51,659 nucleotides of DNA. It comes from Peptococcaceae bacterium. Lineage in GTDB: Bacteria; Bacillota; Desulfitobacteriia; Desulfitobacteriales; Syntrophobotulaceae. Both the position numbers and the translations under genes were made by a program. This document shows positions 29,301 through 36,927 of the stretch, piece by piece; position 1 is the stretch's first letter; each line of letters opens with the position of its first letter. The notes below the pieces were generated by a model. It was not told where the DNA came from and did not search any database. It worked only from the letters and a program-made list of their open reading frames with translations. Location of the stretch: assembly GCA_012839895.1 (NCBI GenBank), contig DUML01000022.1, positions 1 through 51,659 on the forward strand, in the 5' to 3' direction.

Positions 29301-29499
29301 TGCTTATGAGTTCATTGATGGCAATCTTAATCTGGTCATCGCCATACCCGCGCTTTTTCAGATTCGCTTTCAGCAGCTCTTCCTTGACAGGTGTGTTATC
29401 GATATCCTCCAGATTGCCGAGATAGGTGTAGCCAAGGTCATCAACCAGCCAGTGAAGAACTCTATTCTGCAATTTTTTCTCAGCATCAACCGTTGCCAT
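26383..29499 (-). CDS. hsdR: Type I restriction enzyme, restriction (R) subunit
   Basis: HsdR translocates and cuts DNA lacking the system's methylation. The 1038-residue protein has the PD-(D/E)XK nuclease region near residues 130-160 (KRPDLVLYVNGIAMGVFELK), the helicase Walker A region (WNTQGSGKSLIMVWL), the DEAD-type motif FIDECHRT, the motif GFTGTPLL, and the later motif LLTGFDAPSATYLYID. The C-terminal part is helical. AGGAGG precedes the ATG. It lies 12 bases after hsdS. Confidence 0.97.
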   Translation of the reverse strand: MATVDAEKKLQNRVLHWLVDDLGYTYLGNLEDIDNTPVKEELLKANLKKRGYGDDQIKIAINELISKINNQADSLYEINQKVYSLLRYGRQGTKDANGHRQTVHYIDWDLDHIDNNDFAVAEEVSVLRYDKVTRKRPDLVLYVNGIAMGVFELKSSYVSSGKGIRQMLTNQKKENILNFFGAAQLLFAGNEAEGLLYGTINTPEKYYLKWKEDKKATDALSEKIKMLQLKEVNRLRDGIISLCQKERFLSLIHDFVIFDAGIKKIARHNQYFANIAARKSILEKKGGIIWNTQGSGKSLIMVWLTKWIIENVSDSRVVIITDRDELDDQIESLFIDVNEKVRRAKSCKDLRDILDKSEDPIVCSLIHKYGHNAGKQVDIDQYRKELLKDLPKDFKAKGNIVAFIDECHRTNSGKLHEAVKTLMPDAVLIGFTGTPLLKKDKKTSLEIFGPYIHTYKFDEGVADGVVLDLRYEARDIDQDLSSQDKVDLWFEQKTKGLTERAKLQLKQSWTSINKLYSSKQRLEKIASDIVFDMSLKPRLKEDRGTAMLVANSIYEACKYWEIFMSMGFTKCAVVTSYEPTTQSVRTATSDLSQESEEEYKKSIYERMLGGKKLSEFEKDAKKQFKENPAQMKLLIVVDKLLTGFDAPSATYLYIDKSMRDHDLFQAICRVNRPDGEDKDYGYIVDYMDLFRNLQLAVSDYTTEAFDGFDKEDVEGLIKNRYDEAKSEMEGTLASLEALFENVPAPKADIDFIEYFCGDDSDGDEKTARRDTLYTLTAALSRSFANCCDKLVSEYGYSENDVNHLREEISGYNKIKEMIKLASCDYIDLKPYEADMRYILDTYIRAEDSRVISELGNMSIVELLLKGKTTTPVDLVKDLPGTDEAKAEMIDNNLQHEIVKKMSSNSVYYGKLSEMLKKIILQRKTEAMSYEEYLRQVVELAEAILHPETTSNYPDGVKDSATRRALYDYFENNVELTIDVDSAIRTSIQPGWKRNFQKQQRIRLAIYKKLLLHMYTEDRATEEANNVFDIVQRQEEYDA

Positions 29500-29511
29500 C
29501 TTGTTTCCTCC

Positions 29512-30735
29512 TTATACAGTCAGGCGCACGCGGCCTGTTAAGAGATCGTCCATTGCGCCCTCACGGATTTGTATCATTTTTTCTCGTTCAGCTTCCAAGC
29601 TTTCAATTTCTTTGTCCATTGCTGTCAGTACAGCGGAGATTGCTCTTTGCTCTTTAATATCTTTGGGCATCTCAAACTTAAAGTTCTTCAAATCCTTTTG
29701 GTACAAATGCTTTATAGTGGAACCTGCTGACAGAATATCAATAAACTCTTTGAATACAGACGATATAAGCACCCTATAAAGGAAAGCAGGTGCAAGTTGC
29801 GGCTCCGTTCTAAAAACAAATACCCCACTATTCAATGTAGCTGGTTTGCTTAAGGCAGGGACCATTGCGACTTTTCCTATCGTACCATCTTTTGTAACAA
29901 GCACATCATTCTCTGTGACTTGAATATTTACATCCATATCATATCGTTCTTTAGAAACATACGATATATTATTTAAGGTAATTGTCCCATCCTTAAAATC
30001 TGTGCCACTAATTAAATAGCTGTACCCACTTCGCAAATACTCATGCTTTTTGAGACCTTGCCACCCGATCCTTGCCTTAGGAACAATAACCTGATTGAAA
30101 GACACCTTTACCCAATCATCATGAAATCCATCAAGCCTTGTCCTGCCGCTAATCAAATCCTCCAGCGCACCATCGCGGATGCTCTTTTTCTTTTCAATCA
30201 AATCGGAAAGGTCATCAATGTAGGCATCAAACTGTGAAAGGGTTCGAGCGATTTCTTCTTGCTCCGGAAGAGAAGGCAGAAACACCGATACCTTTTTCAC
30301 AACTTCCTTATTCAGATTTTGTACGCCGCTTCCAGCAGCAAATGCCTCATACTGCCTTTGCACATACGATGAGGAGAGCAAATAATAAAGAAACTCGTCA
30401 TCGGCTTCCGTTTGAAAATCATATAGGCGCAACCAGCCGTCATGTATACATCCGTCAATGCTTAGAATATAAGGCCTTCCAAAACTCATTGAATTTGAAA
30501 GTATAAAATCTCCGGGGAAAACGCTGACAGAATGTGCCGCACCTTGCAGTGTTATTTTTTCTTTTGTGGAGACGATATACTTTCCATACCTTGGTGCATC
30601 ACCGATTTTAATCCAATTCACACCGTCAGTACTTGATGTCAAATAGCTTTCAATCGGACGTGGGGAGGCACCTCGCTTAATTTTCATGAAGTTATTAAAA
30701 GACTTCTCTTTCCAATCTTGCGGATAAGTTACCAT
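29512..30735 (-). CDS. hsdS: Type I restriction enzyme, specificity (S) subunit
   Basis: HsdS recognises the split target sequence for both methylation and cutting. The 407-residue protein has two target-recognition domains (about 1-150 and 210-355), each followed by a helical spacer: LPEQEEIARTLSQFDAYIDD with SIRDGALEDLISGRTRL, and IKEQRAISAVLTAMDKEIES with QIREGAMDDLLTGRVRL. Length and layout are those of a full, functional S subunit. It overlaps hsdM by 7 bases. I saw no second S gene, recombinase or long repeat that would suggest phase switching. Confidence 0.95.
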   Translation of the reverse strand: MVTYPQDWKEKSFNNFMKIKRGASPRPIESYLTSSTDGVNWIKIGDAPRYGKYIVSTKEKITLQGAAHSVSVFPGDFILSNSMSFGRPYILSIDGCIHDGWLRLYDFQTEADDEFLYYLLSSSYVQRQYEAFAAGSGVQNLNKEVVKKVSVFLPSLPEQEEIARTLSQFDAYIDDLSDLIEKKKSIRDGALEDLISGRTRLDGFHDDWVKVSFNQVIVPKARIGWQGLKKHEYLRSGYSYLISGTDFKDGTITLNNISYVSKERYDMDVNIQVTENDVLVTKDGTIGKVAMVPALSKPATLNSGVFVFRTEPQLAPAFLYRVLISSVFKEFIDILSAGSTIKHLYQKDLKNFKFEMPKDIKEQRAISAVLTAMDKEIESLEAEREKMIQIREGAMDDLLTGRVRLTV

Positions 30736-33419
30736 TTGTACCCCATCCTTTCCAGAGCAGTCATGACCGCTTCTCTTGATTTTGCCGTTCTGTCCTCAAT
30801 CTCTCTAAGCGTATGCTCATAGCGTTTGGCAATGAGAAGTACCTTGGAAGACAGCATATTCAGCATCTGCTCAATCTCTCCTCTGACATCCGCTTCGAGT
30901 TTCGCCATCCACTTCATGTCAAAGAGCAGATATTTTATTTCTTCTACAGTAAGTTCCCCGTATTTGGCATGAACTTTGTCATCAAGGGCCTTTTGCGCTT
31001 CTTTTATAGCTTTGTCAGTTTCCTCTTTCTCTGTCATTTTAGCCTGATACGCAAGCAAAGCATCGTACTCTTCTTTATAAATATCGGGAACAACGGCGGA
31101 ATCCATAGCAAGCTTTAATGCCACTTTCAGTTTGGCTTTTCCGAAAGTGCCATTCTTGTTCCTGATGTCGAATTCAGCCAATTCCGGAGTTTTGCTGATG
31201 AGCGTCTCCATCTCGCCGATGTTTCCTTTGTCAAAGAGAGCCACCAGCTTTGTCATGGCATCCATAGCCACGGAGGTCTTCTTGCTTTCCAGTTCCTTCA
31301 GCCGCTTATTAAGATTTGCCTTCGGGATGCTGTCGCCCTTGTCATTGAGCGCTTCCTTAAGCAACCCGTCGTCGCCGGATTCTTCTTCACGCATTTCACC
31401 CAATTCGGCTTCCAGAGTTGCAGACTGTTCCCTTAAAGCATTGATGGCAGCCAGTTCTTCAAGAAAATAAACTGTCTCGATAATTTCTCTTGGGATCAAA
31501 ACACCATCAAAGGATTTCACTTTGGAGGTATCGTCTACGGAAACAGTTTCGCCGCTCTCGTCTTTGATTTTTTTCTGTGCATACTCGTATTCAATTTCTC
31601 TGCCGGCCTCATAGCCATCAGCTTTAATAGCATATACATCATCCTGCAGCTTTGCATTCCAGTAATTCATCAGGCAGTCGTAAACGTCATAATTGTCAAG
31701 AAGCAGCGCTGGTTTATATGCATCCAAAAGAATGGAGGAGATGGTGCGAATAAGTTGCTTAGGGTTCGTTTCACTGTCAATATTCAGCAGAATGCTTTTG
31801 ACTTCATCACGCCATTGTGTAAAAATTGTATCGACTTCGTTTCTTTTCTCGTTTTGCACATTGACGTCCTGCCGGATAGCTTCCTCTATATTTTCAGTGG
31901 GGAGGGCAAGATGGTAAATATTTTGCCGCTCGTCCGTGCAAGTGAAGATTTTTTGTTTCAAAGCCGGAGAAATATTCCAAAGTCTCTTAAGCGAGTCAAT
32001 ATCCGTTCCCGGAATACCGCCTTTCAAGTGTGCGGCAATATTCTGCGGCAATGTATCATCAATCTTTTGTATGTAACGGGGTACATTCAAATTGCCGGCA
32101 TTTTTCTCCAGAATATCTGTGTATTTCACAAAACGGGAATAGCCTTCAATTGTTTCTTGGTTGATAAAAGTCCGGACAATCTTCTCAATATCCTGTTCAC
32201 GCAGTCTATTCTTATTGCCATCCTTCTTAAAACCACGGCTGGCATCTATTAAGAAAATTCCCTCTCTTGTATCCGCATTCTCTTTGTCAATAATAACAAT
32301 GCAGGCGGGGATGCCAGTGCCGTAAAAGAGATTTGCCGGAAGGCTGACAATGCCTTTAATATATCGTTTCTTAAGAATTGCAATGCGGATTGTTTCTTCA
32401 GAATTACCTCTGAACAATATGCCGTGAGGCATGATGATGCCTGCTTTGCCATTGCTGTCAAGTGATTTCAGAACGTGTAAAAACCAGGCATAGTCTCCAT
32501 TCTTTTCGGGAGGAATGCCGTATCCGTCAAATCGTTTATATTTATCTTCTGTTGCTTTGATACCATCGCTCCATGATTTGTCCGAGAACGGGGGATTCAT
32601 GACAATAAAGTCAAACTTTTTGAGTTCTCCAAAATCGTCTGTAAAAGCGGGGGAAGCCAGGGTATTGCCTTTTTTAATTTCACCTGTACCTTTTTGATGG
32701 AGAATCAAATTCATTCTTGCTAAGCCCGCTGTAGCGTTATCTTTCTCTTGCCCGAAAATGGTTACAATTGAATCGCCATTTTCATCTACCGGCGCTTCAT
32801 CTGCGGCACGAATCAGTAGGCTGCCGCTACCTGCCGCAGGATCGTACAAGGTCCATTTCTTTGTTGGTGTCTGCTTGATGTTGCCAATCCCGATCAGTCT
32901 TGCAATAATACGGGAAACCTCACTCGGCGTGTAGAACTGTCCCTTGCTCTTGCCAGATTCCTGGGCAAATTTCATCATAAAGTATTCATAAGCATCCCCG
33001 ATGATATCATCGCCGCTCGCTCTGTTATTCTTGAAGTCAATCGCCTGATTCTGGAATACGGCAATTAAGCCGGATACCTTGTCCACCAATTCCTTGCCGG
33101 AACCCAACTCATCCGGATTATTAAAGCTGACATCAGGAAGTGAGCCTTGCAGCTTGTTATCCTCCAAGAATTTCTGGATAATTTTGTCTACACGTTCTCC
33201 AACATCACTCTTTCCTTTTGCTTTGACTAAATCATCAAAAGATGCACCGTTACTGATTTTAAACTCCGCAAACGGCTGCCCTTTATACCTGTCCGATACA
33301 TACTTAAAGAACAACAACACAAGCACATAATCTTTATACCGAGCTGGTTCAACGCCGCCCCTTAATTTATTGCAAGCCTCCCACAAAAGGGAATACAATT
33401 CTGATTTTTTCACGGCCAT
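30729..33419 (-). CDS. hsdM: Type I restriction enzyme, DNA adenine methyltransferase (M) subunit with long C-terminal extension
   Basis: HsdM is the N6-adenine methyltransferase. Motifs are the N-terminal CNKLRGGVEPARYKDYVLVL region, GQFYTPSEVSRIIARLIG, the SAM motif YDPAAGSGSLLIRA near residue 190, and the catalytic NPPF in FIVMNPPFSDKSW. Core M subunits are about 500 residues. This one has 896, with a strongly charged, coiled-coil-rich C-terminal half after residue 500 (for example AAINALREQSATLEAELGEM). The extension is in frame with no stop. Such long forms occur in some type I systems, but its job is unclear. Confidence 0.95.
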   Translation of the reverse strand: MAVKKSELYSLLWEACNKLRGGVEPARYKDYVLVLLFFKYVSDRYKGQPFAEFKISNGASFDDLVKAKGKSDVGERVDKIIQKFLEDNKLQGSLPDVSFNNPDELGSGKELVDKVSGLIAVFQNQAIDFKNNRASGDDIIGDAYEYFMMKFAQESGKSKGQFYTPSEVSRIIARLIGIGNIKQTPTKKWTLYDPAAGSGSLLIRAADEAPVDENGDSIVTIFGQEKDNATAGLARMNLILHQKGTGEIKKGNTLASPAFTDDFGELKKFDFIVMNPPFSDKSWSDGIKATEDKYKRFDGYGIPPEKNGDYAWFLHVLKSLDSNGKAGIIMPHGILFRGNSEETIRIAILKKRYIKGIVSLPANLFYGTGIPACIVIIDKENADTREGIFLIDASRGFKKDGNKNRLREQDIEKIVRTFINQETIEGYSRFVKYTDILEKNAGNLNVPRYIQKIDDTLPQNIAAHLKGGIPGTDIDSLKRLWNISPALKQKIFTCTDERQNIYHLALPTENIEEAIRQDVNVQNEKRNEVDTIFTQWRDEVKSILLNIDSETNPKQLIRTISSILLDAYKPALLLDNYDVYDCLMNYWNAKLQDDVYAIKADGYEAGREIEYEYAQKKIKDESGETVSVDDTSKVKSFDGVLIPREIIETVYFLEELAAINALREQSATLEAELGEMREEESGDDGLLKEALNDKGDSIPKANLNKRLKELESKKTSVAMDAMTKLVALFDKGNIGEMETLISKTPELAEFDIRNKNGTFGKAKLKVALKLAMDSAVVPDIYKEEYDALLAYQAKMTEKEETDKAIKEAQKALDDKVHAKYGELTVEEIKYLLFDMKWMAKLEADVRGEIEQMLNMLSSKVLLIAKRYEHTLREIEDRTAKSREAVMTALERMGYKW

Positions 33420-33480
33420 AATCCTCTTTTAATCTCCATTCTAATTTGTGTGATTTACGTTTTCATCAAATCTATGGTGT

Positions 33481-33675
33481 TTATTCCATAGCACTTTTTC
33501 CGCTTTTTACCCAATTATCAAGCTCTGAGATCTTGAATTTCCACTGCTTTCCTATTTTGTGGGCAGGGATTCCTTTGTCTTTTCTTATCCAGTCCCTTAC
33601 TGTAACAGGCTTTACCCCTAAATAGGTAGCTGCTTCATCAATATTAATCCAATTGTCATTGATAATATCGCTCAT
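33481..33675 (-). CDS. Small HTH protein, probable regulator of the restriction operon
   Basis: A 64-residue excisionase/AlpA-type HTH protein: WINIDEAATYLGVKPVTVRD, then WIRKDKGIPAHKIGKQWKFK. It is first in the operon, 61 bases before hsdM, under the promoter at 33722-33750. That promoter contains a short palindrome (TTGTA...TACAA at 33737-33750). Self-regulation and timing of restriction expression are plausible inferences. GAGGTG precedes the ATG. Confidence 0.82.
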   Translation of the reverse strand: MSDIINDNWINIDEAATYLGVKPVTVRDWIRKDKGIPAHKIGKQWKFKISELDNWVKSGKSAME

Positions 33676-33721
33676 TTTTTCACCTCATCGAGCTTCTGAT
33701 AGCTATAAAAATTCACATTCA

Positions 33722-33750
33722 AGTATACTATAAAATTTGTAGGTTTACAA
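33722..33750 (-). promoter_or_regulatory. Promoter of the restriction-modification operon
   Basis: On the minus strand TTGTAA (33745-33750) and TATACT (33722-33727) are 17 bases apart. The palindrome TTGTAGGTTTACAA (33737-33750) covers the -35 and could be an operator. The IS element's left flanking repeat starts only 4 bases beyond the -35. Confidence 0.75.
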
Positions 33751-33754
33751 CTGG

Positions 33755-33780
33755 TTTGATAATATTTGCTTGTGTTTGTT
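33755..33780. repeat. Left copy of a 26-bp direct repeat flanking the IS
   Basis: This 26-base sequence, starting TTTGATAATATTTGC, is identical to 34845-34870. The pair exactly brackets the IS terminal inverted repeats, as a target-site duplication would. Confidence 0.9.
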
Positions 33781-34844
33781 TGTAGGACTACAATACATAT
33801 TGGACAGAGAGGAGAAAAAATAAGAGCAGGAATAAGACACATCGGTTAGAATGGAGTTACCACACAACATTTTATCCGAAAGGAAGTGCCTATTCCTGCA
33901 TGAACAAGATAACACAGGACATGAAGTACAGGCAATCCCTAATTAAATACACAGAAAAATATGGGGTGTCGAAAGCGTCACGGAAGTACAACAAGGCACG
34001 GTCGTATATCTACTTCTGGCTGAACCGGTACAATGGGACGCTAGAATCACTGGCTTGCCAGTCACGAAGGCCGCACACGCATCCGAGGGCGCACACGGAG
34101 GCCGAGCTGAAGCTCATACGGGACGTACGACGGCGAAATCCAAGGCTGGGGACCTTGGAGCTTTGGGACCATCTTAGAAAGAACGGCTATGCCAGACCTC
34201 TCGGCAGCCTGTATCGGGTCATGAAACGTCTGGGCTATTTCCAGGCAGATAAGCCCAAGAAGAAATACGTCCCCAAGCCGATGGAACAGATGCAACATCC
34301 TGGGCAGCGCGTGCAGATCGATGTGAAATTCGTCCCCCTGAGCTGTATTACGACCAAAGGCGAAAGGTACTACCAGTATACGGCTATCGATGAGTACTCT
34401 CGGCTACGCTATCTCAAAGCATATGAGGAAAACTCTACTTATTCGTCAGCCGATTTTTTGAAGAACGCCGCGGCATTCTTCAAAAAACACGGCTTTGATA
34501 TTGAGTGTGTGCAGACCGATAACGGCTTCGAATTCACGAACCGTTTCTCTCAATCCCAAAGAAACCGTCCTACCCTTTTCGAGGTCACTGCCGCAAACCT
34601 GGGTATCAGGCACAAGCTGATCAGACCCTATACGCCTCGCCACAACGGCAAGGTCGAGCGTAGCCACCGAGAAGACCAAAAGCGATTCTATTCATGTCAC
34701 AGCTTTTATTCTTTCCAGGACTTCGCCGCCCAGCTAGCTGTCCATCTCCGCCGTTCCAATTCTATCCCGATGAGGCCGCTCCTCTATCTTTCTCCTGTCG
34801 ACTTCCTTAATTGTTGACTGTCCAAGATGTTTGACATTCCTACA
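33781..34844 (+). mobile_element. Complete insertion sequence, 1064 bp
   Basis: Terminal inverted repeats of 27 bp lie at 33781-33807 and 34818-34844, with 21 identities. Both start TGTAGGA and end TTGGACAG. They enclose a single transposase gene. Identical 26-bp direct repeats flank the element. The transposase is IS481-like. Such a long duplication is not typical of IS481 but resembles the related IS1202 group, known for duplications in the mid-to-upper twenties. The 27 bp TIR and intact gene suggest recent insertion. Confidence 0.9.
33900..34817 (+). CDS. DDE transposase (integrase catalytic core, IS481/IS1202-like)
   Basis: A 305-residue transposase. N-terminal HTH modules (SLIKYTEKYGVSKASRKYNK, and later AELKLIRDVRRRNPRLGTLE) are followed by an rve-type DDE domain: first Asp in QRVQIDVKFVPL, second Asp in CVQTDNGFEFTNRF, and Glu in HNGKVERSHREDQKRFY. 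The frame is intact and the stop abuts the right inverted repeat. Length fits IS481-family enzymes and is short for IS1202, so the family call is open. Confidence 0.92.
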   Translation: MNKITQDMKYRQSLIKYTEKYGVSKASRKYNKARSYIYFWLNRYNGTLESLACQSRRPHTHPRAHTEAELKLIRDVRRRNPRLGTLELWDHLRKNGYARPLGSLYRVMKRLGYFQADKPKKKYVPKPMEQMQHPGQRVQIDVKFVPLSCITTKGERYYQYTAIDEYSRLRYLKAYEENSTYSSADFLKNAAAFFKKHGFDIECVQTDNGFEFTNRFSQSQRNRPTLFEVTAANLGIRHKLIRPYTPRHNGKVERSHREDQKRFYSCHSFYSFQDFAAQLAVHLRRSNSIPMRPLLYLSPVDFLNC

Positions 34845-34870
34845 TTTGATAATATTTGCTTGTGTTTGTT
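34845..34870. repeat. Right copy of the 26-bp direct repeat
   Basis: Identical to 33755-33780 and starting directly after the right inverted repeat. Removing 33781-34870 gives an uninterrupted AT-rich sequence upstream of the restriction operon. Confidence 0.9.
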
Positions 34871-35165
34871 ATTATAATTATGATGCCAAATGTACTCCGT
34901 TAAAATTAGAGCAGTGGACTTTTTATGTTGTATCTACCAACATCATCAACGAAAAGCTCGGAAACAGACGAACGGTTTCCATCCCGACTCTTGAAAAAAA
35001 TCGGCTCGATCAAGTGCGGATTCCAGGAAATTCGCTTTGCAGTGCAATCGGTATTGCCACGACATGCTATGGTACTTCAAAACAAAAAATCGAAGCGGGG
35101 CCTTTGCATAAATCCACTCGGGCCATCGCTTCAATTTTAAGAATAGTATATATACAGTCTATTTC
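34871..35165 (+). pseudogene. Possible decayed gene fragment
   Basis: Between the IS and the cyclase lies a stretch with weak plus-strand coding character. One frame reads LEQWTFYVVSTNIINEKLGN, then RRTVSIPTLEKNRLDQVRI, which looks like part of a real protein (WTFYVVSTNIIN and VSIPTLEK resemble conserved segments of restriction-associated proteins). It has no start signal and soon loses sense; the match is from memory and weak. A remnant of a deleted cargo gene is the simplest reading. Confidence 0.35.
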
Positions 35166-36161
35166 TCATTTGCGTGCACATTCTGCAACCAAGTTTTTAA
35201 GAGCGGATGATTCATTTTGCCATACACGCTCATTTGGATTTTTGATAATGACATTGTCGTATGAAATGCAGTTTCTTCCGCTTTTTTTGGCATGATATAA
35301 AGCCATGTCCGCACGATTATAAAACTCTTTTAGCGAATCGCCTGTCTGTGGTATACCAGTTTCGATTCCTATGCTTACGGATAAGCATTTATATGATCCT
35401 GGGCATGCCTTAACTTTTAAGCTGGAAAGTGATGAAAGGAGATTCTGTGCCATTTCTACAATATGGTCGTTATCTATATCCTGAAGGAAAATTAAGAACT
35501 CATCCCCGCCGATTCGGCCTATAATATCGGTTTCTCTTTTAAAACATATTTTCATGCTGTGCGCAATTTGTTTTAGAATGTCATCGCCTTTCAAATGACC
35601 CAGTGTGTCATTGTAGCTTTTGAAATAGTCAACATCTATTAAGAGAAAACCGACATTTTTCTTTTTGCGTTTGCAAAATGCCCAAGCCGTAGGCAATGCT
35701 TGTTCCAGACCGTTTCGATTAAGGATCTGTGTCAAATTATCAGTAGTCGCTTCAATTTCCAGATGGCTCAGCGTCTCAATTTCATGGATAGCTGCCCGAA
35801 TAAAATTGTGGGTAATCTTTCCGGAGATCAAAAGTGTACATGAATTAATCAAAATAAGAATGACAAATGACTGAGGATGTATTTGTTTATAAACGAACTG
35901 CACGGTTACGATGGCTGTTGCCATAAAAAACAGCAACACGGCATTTCTGCCCGGAAGCACGAACAGTAAAGAAGATAAAATAAGGAGTGCAGAACAAAGC
36001 ACCGCAAAGCGCGTGGGCAGAGCTTCATTCCCAAGCGATGGAAATAACAGCAAAATTGCCGTTATTATGACGATAGGAATGGCTATGCCGATTCTCTGCC
36101 TATTGTAGCTTTTAATTTTATCCTTGAGTTGTTTTTCATTAAAATTTTTGTTATCTACCAT
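35166..36161 (-). CDS. Membrane-anchored diguanylate cyclase
   Basis: A 331-residue protein with five to six hydrophobic segments (about residues 24-115) and a C-terminal GGDEF domain, making cyclic di-GMP from GTP. The active-site motif GRIGGDEFLIF is intact (GGDEF at 218-222). An inhibitory-site RETD lies at 209-212, at the standard five-residue spacing. The substrate region LLIDVDYFKSYNDTLGHLKG and the later CLSVSIGIETG are also conserved. No PAS or receiver domain is present. It lies in the ICE as cargo, so the element may alter biofilm or motility of its host. GGGG before the ATG serves as ribosome-binding site. Confidence 0.93.
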   Translation of the reverse strand: MVDNKNFNEKQLKDKIKSYNRQRIGIAIPIVIITAILLLFPSLGNEALPTRFAVLCSALLILSSLLFVLPGRNAVLLFFMATAIVTVQFVYKQIHPQSFVILILINSCTLLISGKITHNFIRAAIHEIETLSHLEIEATTDNLTQILNRNGLEQALPTAWAFCKRKKKNVGFLLIDVDYFKSYNDTLGHLKGDDILKQIAHSMKICFKRETDIIGRIGGDEFLIFLQDIDNDHIVEMAQNLLSSLSSLKVKACPGSYKCLSVSIGIETGIPQTGDSLKEFYNRADMALYHAKKSGRNCISYDNVIIKNPNERVWQNESSALKNLVAECARK

Positions 36162-36202
36162 GATCTACCCCGAAACAAAATGTGTATCTTTTGATTTTAA
36201 AT

Positions 36203-36466
36203 TTAAAAATTGTAGCTTTGTTGCAAGTTGGTATTGTTGTCTATACCAAGCTGTGCTCGATATTCCAGATGTTCCTGCTCCAGCCGTTTCCATTCCTCAT
36301 CTGCCGTCTCAAATTCTGATAGGGCTTGCTTCATCTGAGGTGAGTCATAGGGAACCTTTTTCTCTACCAACCGGCGAAGTTTTTCTCTGCGCCTTTCTAC
36401 TGTCAAACCTAAAGTATATAGTTTTCCTGCTTGTTTAATCAGTTTTGCTTTCTCTTTTGTCGTCAT
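36203..36466 (-). CDS. Small coiled-coil protein of unknown function
   Basis: An 87-residue, charged, helix-rich protein (KAKLIKQAGKLYTLGLTVER, then EFETADEEWKRLEQEHLEYR). The pattern suggests a coiled coil. AAGGGG precedes the ATG at 36466. I do not recognise a named family. Its neighbours are the diguanylate cyclase (downstream) and an XRE regulator (upstream), and similar small proteins are usual in this part of ICEs. Confidence 0.7.
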   Translation of the reverse strand: MTTKEKAKLIKQAGKLYTLGLTVERRREKLRRLVEKKVPYDSPQMKQALSEFETADEEWKRLEQEHLEYRAQLGIDNNTNLQQSYNF

Positions 36467-36594
36467 CTCTATCCCCTTGTAATGTAGCGTTGTAATTATT
36501 TATGTGTCATTATAAGCTACAAACAGGATAAAAGCAAGACAAACAGGACAAGAAAAGGAGCCTCTTTTAGAGACTCCCCTTCGTTTGTTGGGTT

Positions 36595-36927
36595 CTATTC
36601 TTTTGTGGTGGTGTGCCGGATCATTACCTCCACCATTTCATTGATCATATCAATCTGGTCTGGTTCCAAATGCTTTAGCTGCTTGCCGAGCTGCTCCACG
36701 CTGTCAGGTATAACAGGGTGCTCCAGAAGATCTCCCAGCAGATAATCTGCCGAAGTCCCCAGTACGTTGCATATCTTCAGAAAAAGAGAAAAGCTGGGCA
36801 GGCTGCCGCCGCTTTCGATTCTGCGGATATGCACTGCATTCACTCCACACAGTTCCGATAGCTGTTCAGAGGTTAAGCCCTTGCTTTTTCGCAATTGGTT
36901 GATCCTTTTTCCCAATGCCTGCCGCAT
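36595..36927 (-). CDS. XRE-family transcriptional regulator
   Basis: A 110-residue protein with an N-terminal HTH_3 domain: RINQLRKSKGLTSEQLSELC, then GVNAVHIRRIESGGSLPSFS and LFLKICNVLGTSADYLLGD. It is the likely repressor of ICE genes, possibly the target of an ImmA-type protease as in ICEBs1. The ImmA/IrrE-type protein here lies far away (24065-25660), so that pairing is speculative. The 255 bases upstream (36928-37182) hold no gene. They contain AT-rich promoter-like sequence and would be a natural operator region. Confidence 0.88.
   Translation of the reverse strand: MRQALGKRINQLRKSKGLTSEQLSELCGVNAVHIRRIESGGSLPSFSLFLKICNVLGTSADYLLGDLLEHPVIPDSVEQLGKQLKHLEPDQIDMINEMVEVMIRHTTTKE

Noticed and set aside
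29512-30735. Phase-variable hsdS
   Set aside because: The two halves are similar only at protein level in the spacer helices; no long DNA repeats, second hsdS or local recombinase was seen.
34831-35295. 154-residue plus-strand ORF after the IS
   Set aside because: It starts inside the IS end and runs into the antisense of the cyclase; only a middle part looks protein-like, so it is listed as a remnant.
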